Shown here piece by piece: positions 35,385 through 44,238 of a stretch of 64,000 nucleotides of DNA. How positions within the stretch are numbered: the first letter of the stretch is position 1; each line of letters starts with the position of its first letter. Source of the DNA: JABDQW01 sp942492025 (GTDB lineage Bacteria > Pseudomonadota > Gammaproteobacteria > SZUA-229); contig CALODJ010000006.1 in assembly GCA_942492025.1 (NCBI GenBank), positions 434,001 through 498,000 of the forward strand. Reading direction: 5' to 3'. The position numbers and the translations under genes are program-made. Below the pieces are notes generated by a model. It saw only the letters and a program-made list of their open reading frames with translations, was not told the origin of the DNA and searched no databases.

Positions 35385-36755
35385 GTGATCTGGACCCGGC
35401 TGGGTGCCCAGCCTGTCAAAATGGGCATCCTGACCGTGACCGACCAGCAGGCACGTTTTACCTATGAGGCTGATTATGCCAGTACCGGCTTACGCGGCCT
35501 CGGCCTAATCTACCCGCCCGATGAGTTCACCAGCACGATCGTGCGTGAGCGCAGCGAATACTTCGACTTTCACCCGCCGATTCAAAATCTGGTGCCACCG
35601 CATTCGGAACGCAACTTCCAGCGCGCGTTGTTATTGAGGTACCTGGATACCATTCATGTTCAAGTCAAATCCGGGTTTGAAACCGACTGGGAAATTCTGA
35701 TTCGTGCCGGCCATGGCGGCATAGGGCATCTGGATGTGTTCGAGAGCGACGAGGACGCGCGTCAATGGTACAGCACGCCCTCGAGACGTGATCTGGTCGA
35801 AGCGGACGATCGTTTTGGTTTCAGCCTGCGCGAGTTCATGACCTGGTTCGATGATAAGGCGGGCACCCTGATCGACCTGTTAGGACCAACCCCGACGGTT
35901 GGTGGCGCCATTCCGAAGCTGCCGTTGTCGATTCCACGAACCGGCTGGGACGGACGTATTGGTCTACCGACTCGTTACGGTGATAGCGATCGGAGTGACA
36001 TTATCCTTAAACTCGAAAACACCGCGACCTATCCAGGTATAACCGAACTCGAAAAACTGGGTCTGGATATGCACCGTATGGCTGGATTCGATGTCCCGCG
36101 TTACTGGCCGGTCAGAATCGGTGGACTGCGTGGCCTCGCAGTGGAGCGTTTTGATCGCACGCCCGACGGTATACCGGTATTTTTCGAATCCTTGTATTCG
36201 ATTCTGGCTTCGGGGAGTCGAACCGTAAGCTCACACTATAGCGCATCCTATGATCGTATTGCGCAGGCCATCGATAACCCACGCGTTCAACTCGTGGATG
36301 ATCGCAGGCAGGCCAAGAAACACTTGTTCGAGCGACTGATCATGGCCTTGCTCACCGGCAACGGAGATCTGCATCTGCAAAACCTCGGTATTATCGAACG
36401 AGACGGTAAGCTTGCGTTTTCACCGGTTTACGATCCCGCGCCAATGCGGGCCTATCAGATCCACGACATGCTCACGCCACCGGGTATGACGTTTGGTGAC
36501 TATGGTGATTTTCCTGCCGATCTGACATCGGAGACGCCGGTCAGCTTGGAACTGGCCATCGCGCGTTTTGCCCATCTGCTCGGCATTCGCAAAGCAGACT
36601 CCGTTGCTACAATCGATCGGCTGGTTACCCTGAGTGCTGATTACCCTGACCGGATCGAGGCTTTGACGACCCTGCCGACAGAAAATAAGCAACAACTCAC
36701 TAAAGTACATAGGCAAATACGATCACGCCTGGAAAAGCTGATTTCGGTAAGTTGA
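35385..36755 (+). CDS. HipA-like Ser/Thr kinase toxin
   Basis: 456 codons from GTG 35385. HipA landmarks: a glycine-rich loop TVGGAIPKLPLS (position of the auto-phosphorylated serine loop; Thr appears where E. coli HipA has Ser150), catalytic loop LLTGNGDLHLQNLG and metal-binding SPVYDPAP. A perfect AGGAGG at 35357-35362 is too far from this GTG (22 bases) but is ideally spaced for an in-frame ATT at 35367, which would add six residues. HipA kinases phosphorylate targets such as glutamyl-tRNA synthetase to induce dormancy; the target here is unknown. Confidence 0.88.
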   Translation: MIWTRLGAQPVKMGILTVTDQQARFTYEADYASTGLRGLGLIYPPDEFTSTIVRERSEYFDFHPPIQNLVPPHSERNFQRALLLRYLDTIHVQVKSGFETDWEILIRAGHGGIGHLDVFESDEDARQWYSTPSRRDLVEADDRFGFSLREFMTWFDDKAGTLIDLLGPTPTVGGAIPKLPLSIPRTGWDGRIGLPTRYGDSDRSDIILKLENTATYPGITELEKLGLDMHRMAGFDVPRYWPVRIGGLRGLAVERFDRTPDGIPVFFESLYSILASGSRTVSSHYSASYDRIAQAIDNPRVQLVDDRRQAKKHLFERLIMALLTGNGDLHLQNLGIIERDGKLAFSPVYDPAPMRAYQIHDMLTPPGMTFGDYGDFPADLTSETPVSLELAIARFAHLLGIRKADSVATIDRLVTLSADYPDRIEALTTLPTENKQQLTKVHRQIRSRLEKLISVS

Positions 36756-36851
36756 ACCCTTTGGCCATTTCAACTGCCACACCGTGCATTCCTTGCTATG
36801 TGTTTGAAACACGTCTAAATATTAAACGAAAACTACTGCAATGAGGCTATC

Positions 36852-37040
36852 ATGCGTTTTCTTGGACTGATCATCACACTGGCTATTATCGGCTATTCTA
36901 TTCACATCTATCTTGGTTCCTCGCCGAATACGAATGACGAAATGAAACCGGAACAACAGATCGACCAGGCCACGCAGGCGGCCGATCTCATGAATGAGGC
37001 ACTGCAGCGACAGCAGGATAAACTTGACGGTGCAAATTGA
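36852..37040 (+). CDS. Small single-pass membrane protein
   Basis: 62 codons: an amino-terminal hydrophobic helix (FLGLIITLAIIGYSIHIYL) and a polar helical tail rich in Gln, Ala and Glu that could form a coiled coil. GAGG lies 9 bases before the ATG. No family recognised. Follows the HipA gene by 96 bases. Confidence 0.6.
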   Translation: MRFLGLIITLAIIGYSIHIYLGSSPNTNDEMKPEQQIDQATQAADLMNEALQRQQDKLDGAN

Positions 37041-37091
37041 AGATTAGCCGTTGGAATCATTTTGGGATATCGAAAAATTAAAAATACTATC

Positions 37092-37207
37092 ACCGCAGAG
37101 GCGCTGAGAATTTTGTTTACGTGAGCGACTTTAGTCGCGAACCGCCGAAGGTTCGCGACTAAAGTCGCTCCTGCGAAAACATGAAGTGTTCTCTGCGTCT
37201 CTGCGGT
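37092..37207. repeat. Nested inverted repeats (family F)
   Basis: Outer arms ACCGCAGAGGCGCTGAGAA (37092-37110) and its near complement (37189-37207) enclose a perfect 21-bp inverted repeat with a 6-base loop: arms 37123-37143 and 37150-37170, starting GAGCGACTTTAGTCGCG. It fills the gap between convergent genes and could terminate both transcripts. Confidence 0.7.
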
Positions 37208-37306
37208 CAATGTATTCGTTGAGACATGTGTGACTTCTAACATGACGCGGGCTATTTCTTTTATACGCCAAGCAGATGCCAGTGATTGATGCTGCTGTTT
37301 GGTGAG

Positions 37307-38446
37307 TTACAAGCATGCTGCGGTCTTCTCTATCAAAAAATCGACGACGCTGTGCAAGGCCTGTTCGTGACTGCTCCCCGATGCAAGCGCCTGATGATAG
37401 ATAGCGAGTTGTTGGTGGGCGCTGGTACCCCGTTCAGGAATTTCCAGCACGCGCTCTAACTCGGCCTGGCAATCGAGTTCGCGCGCATCCTCGGTTACCA
37501 TGGCAACCACCTCGTGCAGTATATCGCTTACCGGGACGATTTTTGCGTGAGTAAAATCTATCATACCTTCGTCGTAACCATAACGAATGGCGCGCCAGCG
37601 GTTCTGATCAACCAGGAAACGGTGATAGTCGTGCCGGCGCATGTGCCTGTTGTGCAGACGATATAGATAATGCAGCAGGCACTGGGTCAGGGCTGCCAGC
37701 GCGATAGCATCATTGATGTCGGTACACATGTCGGTAATGCGCATTTCCAGCGTCGGATACCGGTCGCTGATGCGCAAGTCCCACCAGATCACCGTGGCGT
37801 CTTTGATAATACCGGCTCGCTGCAGCGTCTCGACATGATGGCGGTATTGGGCATAATTGTCATAACGTTCGGGCAGGCCGGTGCGTGGAAAACCGTCGAA
37901 TACCGGCAGGCGATAGGATTTTAGACCGCTATCCTGTCCCTCCCAGAAGGGTGATGAGGTGCTCAAGGCTAGCAGTAATGGCAGAAAGTGGCTTAACTGG
38001 TTCATCAGTTTGATTCGAAGCTCATCGTCCTCGACGCCGACATGAACGTGCATGCCGCACACCAGCACGCGTCTGGCAAGCGAACGCATATCCCTGGTCA
38101 GCATGTCATAACGCTGCTTAGGGGTGTGGTGCTGAAGCTGCCAGCGGGCAAATGGATGAGTCGAGGCGGCTAACGGTGCCATACCGAATTGCTCGCTGGT
38201 CTGTACGACGATACGGCGTAGATGTGCCAGGTTTTCGCGAATTTCAGCAACGTTATTACAAACCCGTGTATTGACCTCGATTTGTGAACGCAGCAATTCG
38301 GGTTCAATAAAACGATCGCCTTCGTATGCCCGGCACTGTTGCAGGATGTCTTTTGGAGGCTCACTCACCACATCACGCGAGTCACGATCGACCAGCAGGT
38401 ATTCTTCCTCCACGCCGAGGCTGAAACTGGGTCGGGTGGATTTCAT
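37307..38446 (-). CDS. Carboxylate-amine ligase, GCS2/YbdK family
   Basis: 379 codons starting with SLGVEEEYLLVD, the signature of the GCS2 (YbdK) glutamate-cysteine-ligase-like family; MHVHVGV, TSSPFWEGQDSG and RITDMCTD are further blocks. E. coli YbdK has weak glutamate-cysteine ligase activity in vitro; the true substrates are uncertain. The start overlaps the upstream amidohydrolase stop by four bases, so they are co-translated. In other bacteria this pair clusters with the alpha-E/ATP-grasp genes seen here at 25.6-28 kb. Confidence 0.92.
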   Translation of the reverse strand: MKSTRPSFSLGVEEEYLLVDRDSRDVVSEPPKDILQQCRAYEGDRFIEPELLRSQIEVNTRVCNNVAEIRENLAHLRRIVVQTSEQFGMAPLAASTHPFARWQLQHHTPKQRYDMLTRDMRSLARRVLVCGMHVHVGVEDDELRIKLMNQLSHFLPLLLALSTSSPFWEGQDSGLKSYRLPVFDGFPRTGLPERYDNYAQYRHHVETLQRAGIIKDATVIWWDLRISDRYPTLEMRITDMCTDINDAIALAALTQCLLHYLYRLHNRHMRRHDYHRFLVDQNRWRAIRYGYDEGMIDFTHAKIVPVSDILHEVVAMVTEDARELDCQAELERVLEIPERGTSAHQQLAIYHQALASGSSHEQALHSVVDFLIEKTAACL

Positions 38447-39264
38447 AGCGACTGCCAGATACGATACAGAGCCGGGTCAGCTAGAATATCATGCAGCGCT
38501 TCGTCCAAAATCGTGGCCCAGCGTTCAGCGCCGGCTTCGGTGTTGACCAGATCCTGGCGGATCTCGATGGAAACGTGGGGTAGGCCGGCGGCTTCGGCAT
38601 GATGGTCGATGGTATAGTCGGCTGGATGCTTGCCCGAGTAGGGTTCGTTGTCGCCGATGTTGAAACCGTCAGGATGGGCGCGCAGGTTTTTCATCAATGG
38701 CACGGGAATGCGCGGGTCCTTGTCCCACAACAAGCCTACGTGCCATGGTCGGGAAAATCCAGCCATTTCTGGCGTAAAACTGTGGATTGAAATAAGAGCG
38801 GGTACCACTTCCTGTTGCCTGAATCGGTGAAGGCTCATGTCAATTGCGCTGCGATAAGGCGTATAGAAGCAGTGTATACGTTGGTTGCGATGCTCCTGCG
38901 ACATATTGAGATTTCCCTCGATTACCACGTTGTCACTGACTTCCGGCATGACACTGTCGTCCTCAAGGCTTCGATTGAGATCAACCACCAGACGCGAATA
39001 ACCTGCCAGTACGGCAGGCGCATCCAGATGCTGAGAAAGATGGTGGATGAGTTTCCTGGTGCCGATGTCATAAGCGATGTGCCGACCGAGAAGCGCATTG
39101 TCCAGACCGAGGTTGCCAAGCACTTTTGGTATCGTATTGCTGACATGGTCGCCGACCAGTAATACTCTGGCCGTGCCATGTTCGTTGATAACCGTAAACG
39201 GTGCTGGGTCTTCTGGACCGATTAATGGATAATTCTCTTGTTGCATTGGCGTATTTGAACTCAT
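38443..39264 (-). CDS. N-formylglutamate amidohydrolase family protein
   Basis: 273 codons. VGDHVSNTIP, AYSRLVVDLNR-like GYSRLVVDLNRSLED, and ISIHSFTPEM are blocks of the N-formylglutamate amidohydrolase family, a zinc enzyme fold. With no histidine-degradation genes around, the substrate is more likely an N-acylated or amide product of the coupled GCS2 ligase. First gene of the pair. Confidence 0.9.
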   Translation of the reverse strand: MSSNTPMQQENYPLIGPEDPAPFTVINEHGTARVLLVGDHVSNTIPKVLGNLGLDNALLGRHIAYDIGTRKLIHHLSQHLDAPAVLAGYSRLVVDLNRSLEDDSVMPEVSDNVVIEGNLNMSQEHRNQRIHCFYTPYRSAIDMSLHRFRQQEVVPALISIHSFTPEMAGFSRPWHVGLLWDKDPRIPVPLMKNLRAHPDGFNIGDNEPYSGKHPADYTIDHHAEAAGLPHVSIEIRQDLVNTEAGAERWATILDEALHDILADPALYRIWQSL

Positions 39265-39391
39265 TTCTTGTGCACGGTCAGTCAGCCAGGATCATAGATA
39301 ATGTCGGGGCAGATCACAATTGTATCGTATCTTTGAGATGCCTGATTGGTTCCGTTAAAAAGTCAACGTCATACGATGCTGCAGTGCTTGG

Positions 39392-39693
39392 CCCGCATTT
39401 CTCACCAGGATCACGGGAGCAGGCGCAGGATTCGTGCTCGTAAGCGCCGCTCTGGAAAAGCGTAGCAATAGCTTGGGCGAAGCGACCGTAGGGTGCGCCG
39501 TGCGCACCGTGAATCTTCAGTTTGCTGGGCTGTTTCGGTGCGCACGGCGCACCCTGCGATCTCATACAAACGAAGACCAGCCTGAACCGTGATAGGCATA
39601 TACGTATAACACACGGTATTTTTGATCATCCGAGCTTTATCAAAAGGGCCAATGTCTTATCAGCATACTACGCCGCCTGGTGAGAAATGCGGG
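39392..39693. mobile_element. Element family A with nested family B palindrome
   Basis: 302 bases with perfect 18-bp terminal repeats, inverted in orientation relative to the 14635 copy. Flanks TTGG (left) and TTCG (right) differ by one base. A B palindrome occupies 39490-39555 at the same interior site as in the copy at 61454-61759. Confidence 0.85.
39490..39555. repeat. Palindromic repeat family B inside an A element
   Basis: AGGGTGCGCCGTGCGCACC (39490-39508) and its exact complement (39537-39555) surround a 28-base loop. Confidence 0.8.
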
Positions 39694-39775
39694 TTCGCAG
39701 TCGGTCGGACTGTTAGCCTGTGTTTTTCGCGCGACGGGTGAGTAATACGGTTCGGCAGGTGAGCTACTTGTGATT

Positions 39776-41872
39776 TCACGCGTGTTCGACAGTCTGCGCC
39801 TGGACGGCAGTGATCGCAACGGTGTTGACGATATCGGTAACGGTACAGCCGCGGCTGAGATCGTTCACCGGTTTGTTCAGACCCTGTAGAACCGGGCCGA
39901 TGGCCACGGCGCCCGATGAGCGTTGTACGGCCTTGTAGGTGTTGTTGCCGGTGTTGAGATCGGGAAAGATAAATACCGTGGCACTGCCTGCTACCTGACT
40001 GTTGGGCAGTTTGGTTCTGGCGACACCCATATCGACTGCCGCATCATATTGCATCGGACCCTCGATTTTGAGGTCCGGACGCAGTGATCTGGCGAGCCGG
40101 GTTGCTTCGCGCACTTCGTCAACGGCTTCGCCTTTGCCTGATTCACCCGTGGAATAGGATAGCATGGCAACGCGTGGTTCAATGCCAAACATCTTGGCGG
40201 TATCGGCCGAGCTAATGGCGATATTGGCCAGTTGCTCGGCATTCGGGTCCGGATTCACAGCGCAGTCACCGTACACCAGTACACGGTCTTCCAGGCACAT
40301 CAAAAACACACTGGAGACGATTGCAATACCGGGCCGTGTTTTTATGATCTCGAAGGCAGGCCGGATGGTATGTTGTGTAGTATGTACAGCACCAGAGACC
40401 ATACCATCAGCCTGGCCGTGGTGAACCATCATAGTGCCAAAATAACTCACGTCGGCCATGGTATCGAAAGCCATTTCTCTTGAGATACCTTTGTGCTGGC
40501 GAACACGATAGTATGTGTCTGCATAGTCGTCGCGAAGCTCCGAGTGCAGTGGATCGACGATATTGACACCGTCCAGTTGCAGACTCAACGCCTGAATCTT
40601 TTGCTGGATCTTGTCCGCATCACCCAGCAGGGTCAGTCGCGCCACGCCACGCAGCGTCAGTATTTCCGCGGCGCGCAGAATACGTTCCTCACTACCTTCG
40701 GGTAATACGATGTGTTGTGGGTTGGTTCGGGCGCGCTGTACTAGCTCGTACTCAAACATCAGTGGTGTGACGCGGGTGGTCCGTCGACCCATCAGTAACT
40801 GCTCGATTTGTTGCAAATCAATATTAGCCTCGACGACACCCAAAGCCGACGCGATTTTGTGTTCGTTATCTGCCACCAGCGTCGCCGGTATCCGGTTCAC
40901 GTGCAGCGCTGTGGTAAAGGTGTCGCTGTCCACGCTGAGGATTGCAAAGGGCGGTTTGCCCAGTCCGGCCAGTAGCTCGAGCAGTTGGGGTGCTGGCTGA
41001 CGTCTGCCGGTCAGTAGCATACCGGCAATCTGAGGATAGGCCATTGAGGGGTACGAGCTTAAACAGGCCAGGATGATATCCGCCCGATCAGTCGGTGTTA
41101 TGATCAGGCTGCCTTCCTCAACATAGTCGAGAAAATTCGGTACTTGCATGGCAGCCACTTTGTAGTTCTTGACGACACGATTCAGGACAGTCGTTTCACC
41201 GTAGATGACCCGGCTGTCGAGACCCCGCGTGATGTCGCCAATGGTCGGCTTTGAAAGCAAAGGTTCTTCCGGTACAACATACACCGGGGACTCATGCAAC
41301 GGTGTCTTCTCCAGTTCGGCCTTTAACGTATCGACCTGGTAACGCGGTATACTATTTATCACAGTTGCCACGATATCGCAGTTACGTTCTTCCAGGGATT
41401 TCAGAAATCCGCTGGTGGCGTCTCTGATCTCCAGCAAGTTGCGATCGTTTCCGCGCACTACGGGTAGGATGAGACAACCCAGATTATTGGCAACATCGCA
41501 GTTGAAATCAAACTCCAACGCAGAGTGCCCCCCCCGATAATCGGTACCGGTGCACAATACCCGGTCGCAAGTCGCCTGCAAATGCCGGTATTTTCCCAGG
41601 ATAATCTTCAGCAGCTCATCATAGCGATCCGCGCCTATGAGCTCACGAGCGACATCGCTGTCGCAACCGTACATGTCCTCATAGGGCCATTCAAGCTGAT
41701 AACGTGCCGCGATCAGGTCGATGAGTTCATCCTGCGGCTCGCCGGCACGGATGACGGGCCTGAAAAAACCGATCTTGCCCCCATGGCCAGAGAGCATCTC
41801 CATGATCGTGAGCACGATCACGGATTTACCGCTGCCTCGTTCTGCACCTGTGATATAAAGATCTTGGGTCAT
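39776..41872 (-). CDS. pta: Phosphate acetyltransferase, long three-domain form
   Basis: 698 codons, like E. coli Pta. Amino-terminal P-loop domain (GAERGSGKS, residues 9-17), central DRTGG domain (GDITRGLDSRVIYGE onwards) and a C-terminal PTA_PTB catalytic domain (LPEGSEERIL, MVSGAVHTT, SYSTGESGKG, NTGNNTYKAVQR). It interconverts acetyl-CoA and acetyl phosphate. No acetate kinase gene lies next to it in this window. In this genome it connects to acetyl-CoA made by ATP-citrate lyase. Confidence 0.95.
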   Translation of the reverse strand: MTQDLYITGAERGSGKSVIVLTIMEMLSGHGGKIGFFRPVIRAGEPQDELIDLIAARYQLEWPYEDMYGCDSDVARELIGADRYDELLKIILGKYRHLQATCDRVLCTGTDYRGGHSALEFDFNCDVANNLGCLILPVVRGNDRNLLEIRDATSGFLKSLEERNCDIVATVINSIPRYQVDTLKAELEKTPLHESPVYVVPEEPLLSKPTIGDITRGLDSRVIYGETTVLNRVVKNYKVAAMQVPNFLDYVEEGSLIITPTDRADIILACLSSYPSMAYPQIAGMLLTGRRQPAPQLLELLAGLGKPPFAILSVDSDTFTTALHVNRIPATLVADNEHKIASALGVVEANIDLQQIEQLLMGRRTTRVTPLMFEYELVQRARTNPQHIVLPEGSEERILRAAEILTLRGVARLTLLGDADKIQQKIQALSLQLDGVNIVDPLHSELRDDYADTYYRVRQHKGISREMAFDTMADVSYFGTMMVHHGQADGMVSGAVHTTQHTIRPAFEIIKTRPGIAIVSSVFLMCLEDRVLVYGDCAVNPDPNAEQLANIAISSADTAKMFGIEPRVAMLSYSTGESGKGEAVDEVREATRLARSLRPDLKIEGPMQYDAAVDMGVARTKLPNSQVAGSATVFIFPDLNTGNNTYKAVQRSSGAVAIGPVLQGLNKPVNDLSRGCTVTDIVNTVAITAVQAQTVEHA

Positions 41873-42205
41873 ACAACTCTACTTCTAAAAATTCGCTGAT
41901 ATTGCTTTGTCTGAGATCAGAACATGCGCGGCTTGATCACGACGATGACGGATAATCGAGAATGGTGATCGCCTCCCATTGAATGATAGGCCTATTTCAC
42001 TCAAATAGAGAATTGTAGGTAATTTACTACAAAAATTAACTGATCATTTTGTGAATGATTTTGATCAGCGTTGCCCGCGAGAAATTGAATCAGGACAATT
42101 TTTTTCGGGGTTGCTCTGACATGGTTGTTTGAAGGATCAACCACTATCCTTCGTTTGGCACACGCCATTGCGCAATGTTCGGGCCAGCTAAAATTTATCG
42201 CATGC
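41873..42205. other. Intergenic region upstream of pta
   Basis: AT-rich. A perfect inverted repeat CTGATCA (42040-42046) / TGATCAG (42062-42068) lies about 170 bases before pta and could be a regulator site. No gene seen. Confidence 0.3.
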
Positions 42206-42997
42206 TCAAGGTTTGTCAGAATCCGTCGAGGTTATGTGGTCAGGCTCATATTCAATGGTCTCGTCCTGGGTATTCATGGCGTCTTGTGAATGTCGACCTT
42301 TCCCTTGTCGATTGCGCCAGTAACCGGCGAGGACAAAAAAGATGATCAGGCCGATGATGAGAGACGGTGCCCAGGGGGCGAGGATTGCAGCTCGGCTATG
42401 CAAACCGAACATCAGATAGGCCCAGCCAGCCATGGCGACGTAAGTACCGCCGAGTACGACCGACACCGTTAACCAGGCAGGAAAGCCGAGCAGGAAACCG
42501 ATAGCACTGCCGACCACCGGTCCCGTCATCCAGAACGGAAACCAGACAAAAATAAACAGTCCGACGATACCGTAGCGGCGCACTTTATCATGGTGATGCT
42601 CGGCGGTGGCGCGTGTGCGTTCGAGAAAGCGCTTAAGACTGGGAAACACGACCAGCCTGCGCATGCTGAAAACGAATAGCGGATAAAACAGCAACACCAG
42701 CACTGTTTCCACCCAAATATTCACCGGCACCACCAGAGCATGGCCGTAGCCACCGGCATAACCGATCGACATGGATACAGCGCGGCCGAAGACAACATTG
42801 AAAAAAGACATCGCTCCAATCATGCGTGCGGCTTGTGGTGACCATATAGCGACCACGCCCATTGTGATCAGACCGAGCAAGGCAACAATGATGCCAAGCA
42901 ATAAGATGCGGCCTTCGGTGGTCTTGAGCAGCTGGCGCCAGGCCGGCCGGGACGTATTTTCAGGAGCGTACGCAGTTCGTCTATGTTCTTTATTCAC
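42206..42997 (-). CDS. Small multidrug export family (Sm_multidrug_ex) membrane protein
   Basis: 263 codons, about five to six membrane helices. FVWFPFWMTGPVVGSAIGFLLG resembles the core of the putative small multidrug export protein family (PF06695), with an extra helix before and a polar Asp/Thr-rich C-terminal tail. Function of the family is not established. Single gene. Confidence 0.7.
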   Translation of the reverse strand: MNKEHRRTAYAPENTSRPAWRQLLKTTEGRILLLGIIVALLGLITMGVVAIWSPQAARMIGAMSFFNVVFGRAVSMSIGYAGGYGHALVVPVNIWVETVLVLLFYPLFVFSMRRLVVFPSLKRFLERTRATAEHHHDKVRRYGIVGLFIFVWFPFWMTGPVVGSAIGFLLGFPAWLTVSVVLGGTYVAMAGWAYLMFGLHSRAAILAPWAPSLIIGLIIFFVLAGYWRNRQGKGRHSQDAMNTQDETIEYEPDHITSTDSDKP

Positions 42998-43052
42998 AAT
43001 GGGAGTATAAAGAAGCAGCTCTGGTAAGAACAGGAATAGCCCCCAATGTAAA

Positions 43053-43934
43053 CTAAAAGTCGTCCTTGTGTCTCTGGATGTGATCGATAAAGTAACGGTT
43101 CTTTATTTTGCGACCACACTGGTTGCAGTAGTGTGCATCGAGTGCGTGATGGTCTTGCCCACAGTTCGGGCAGATGGAATAGAGCTGGTGAGGAACGAAG
43201 ATACTCTTGACCAAACGAAAAAACAGTGTGACACCAAGGATCATGATAATGATTGACAACAGTTTGCCGGTGGTGCCGACGACGGTAATATCGCCGAAAC
43301 CGGTCGTAGTGACAGTCGCGATCGTAAAGTACAGGGCGTCAAGGTAAGTAATGATATTCTCGTTGATCGGCGCCTGCTGGAGATAGACGAGCGTTGACAT
43401 GACGAACAGGAAAACAACGATATTGACCGTAGCAGACACGATCTCAAAGTTACGATAGATGAACTGATTATGATAATCGAAGCGCTTGCCGTAGAACTTG
43501 TATGCCCGCAGGATCTGCAGCGTTCGGAGTATGCGTAAAAACGCAAGATTTGGCACGAATACGGTGGTGAGCAGTGAACCTATCAACAAGATGTCCAACA
43601 CGTTTACCATCCTCAGGACGTATCCAAGCTTTTGGCGAGACACCCAGAATCGCAAGATATATTCAATCGCAAAAAAAATGCCGAATCCGAACTCCACATA
43701 CTGGAAAACGCGGCCGGTTGACAGGAAAAATGATACGATCGACATGAAAATAACGACAAGGTTTGCGAGCAACAGGAAATCATTGGCGTACGTCGTGCCC
43801 ACAGAGCGACCGTAAAATATACTTCGCAAGGTCTTTTTTAACGCCAGCGTATTCATGGATGCCATGTCATGGACCCTAGGATTTATGTATCTGTGTTTCA
43901 GTGTATACGTCTGCAGACATGACAGAATACTCAC
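43053..43934 (-). CDS. Voltage-gated-type potassium channel with C-terminal zinc ribbon
   Basis: 293 codons; Met24 or Met27 may be the real start. Six membrane segments with an S4-like helix (LAFLRILRTLQILRAYK, about 130-146) and the selectivity filter TTGFGD (210-215). After the last helix comes a compact four-cysteine zinc ribbon, CPNCG (255-259) and CNQCG (270-274), then a basic tail. The zinc ribbon takes the place of the usual RCK/KTN or CNB gating domain. It should conduct potassium across the inner membrane. Confidence 0.88.
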   Translation of the reverse strand: MSILSCLQTYTLKHRYINPRVHDMASMNTLALKKTLRSIFYGRSVGTTYANDFLLLANLVVIFMSIVSFFLSTGRVFQYVEFGFGIFFAIEYILRFWVSRQKLGYVLRMVNVLDILLIGSLLTTVFVPNLAFLRILRTLQILRAYKFYGKRFDYHNQFIYRNFEIVSATVNIVVFLFVMSTLVYLQQAPINENIITYLDALYFTIATVTTTGFGDITVVGTTGKLLSIIIMILGVTLFFRLVKSIFVPHQLYSICPNCGQDHHALDAHYCNQCGRKIKNRYFIDHIQRHKDDF

Positions 43935-44238
43935 TCATAATGAATTGGTAACTTCGTTTTGCTGCAAACGACGCCAGATATGTATTAGCTGCCCGGAGAA
44001 ATACAGGCCTGTTCATTGAGAGCGTCTGGAGACAAGCCGACAGCCGGTTCATATCGATTCAAAATACACCATTTCAAGCGACTTAGCCCAGATGTTGCAC
44101 GAAGGCGGGCGTGCAATGTTAAGGATTAGTCTATATTTCAATCAGCTACGCTCGATTTTACGGGTAAATTGGGAATAAATCTTCTTAAAAGATTTATCGC
44201 GCTCATGGATATCTTGACTGGCAGTGGCTTGTCCAGAG
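43935..44238. other. Intergenic region, nothing identified
   Basis: About 300 bases between the channel gene and the rhomboid gene (same strand). No repeat, RNA or credible gene recognised. Confidence 0.4.
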
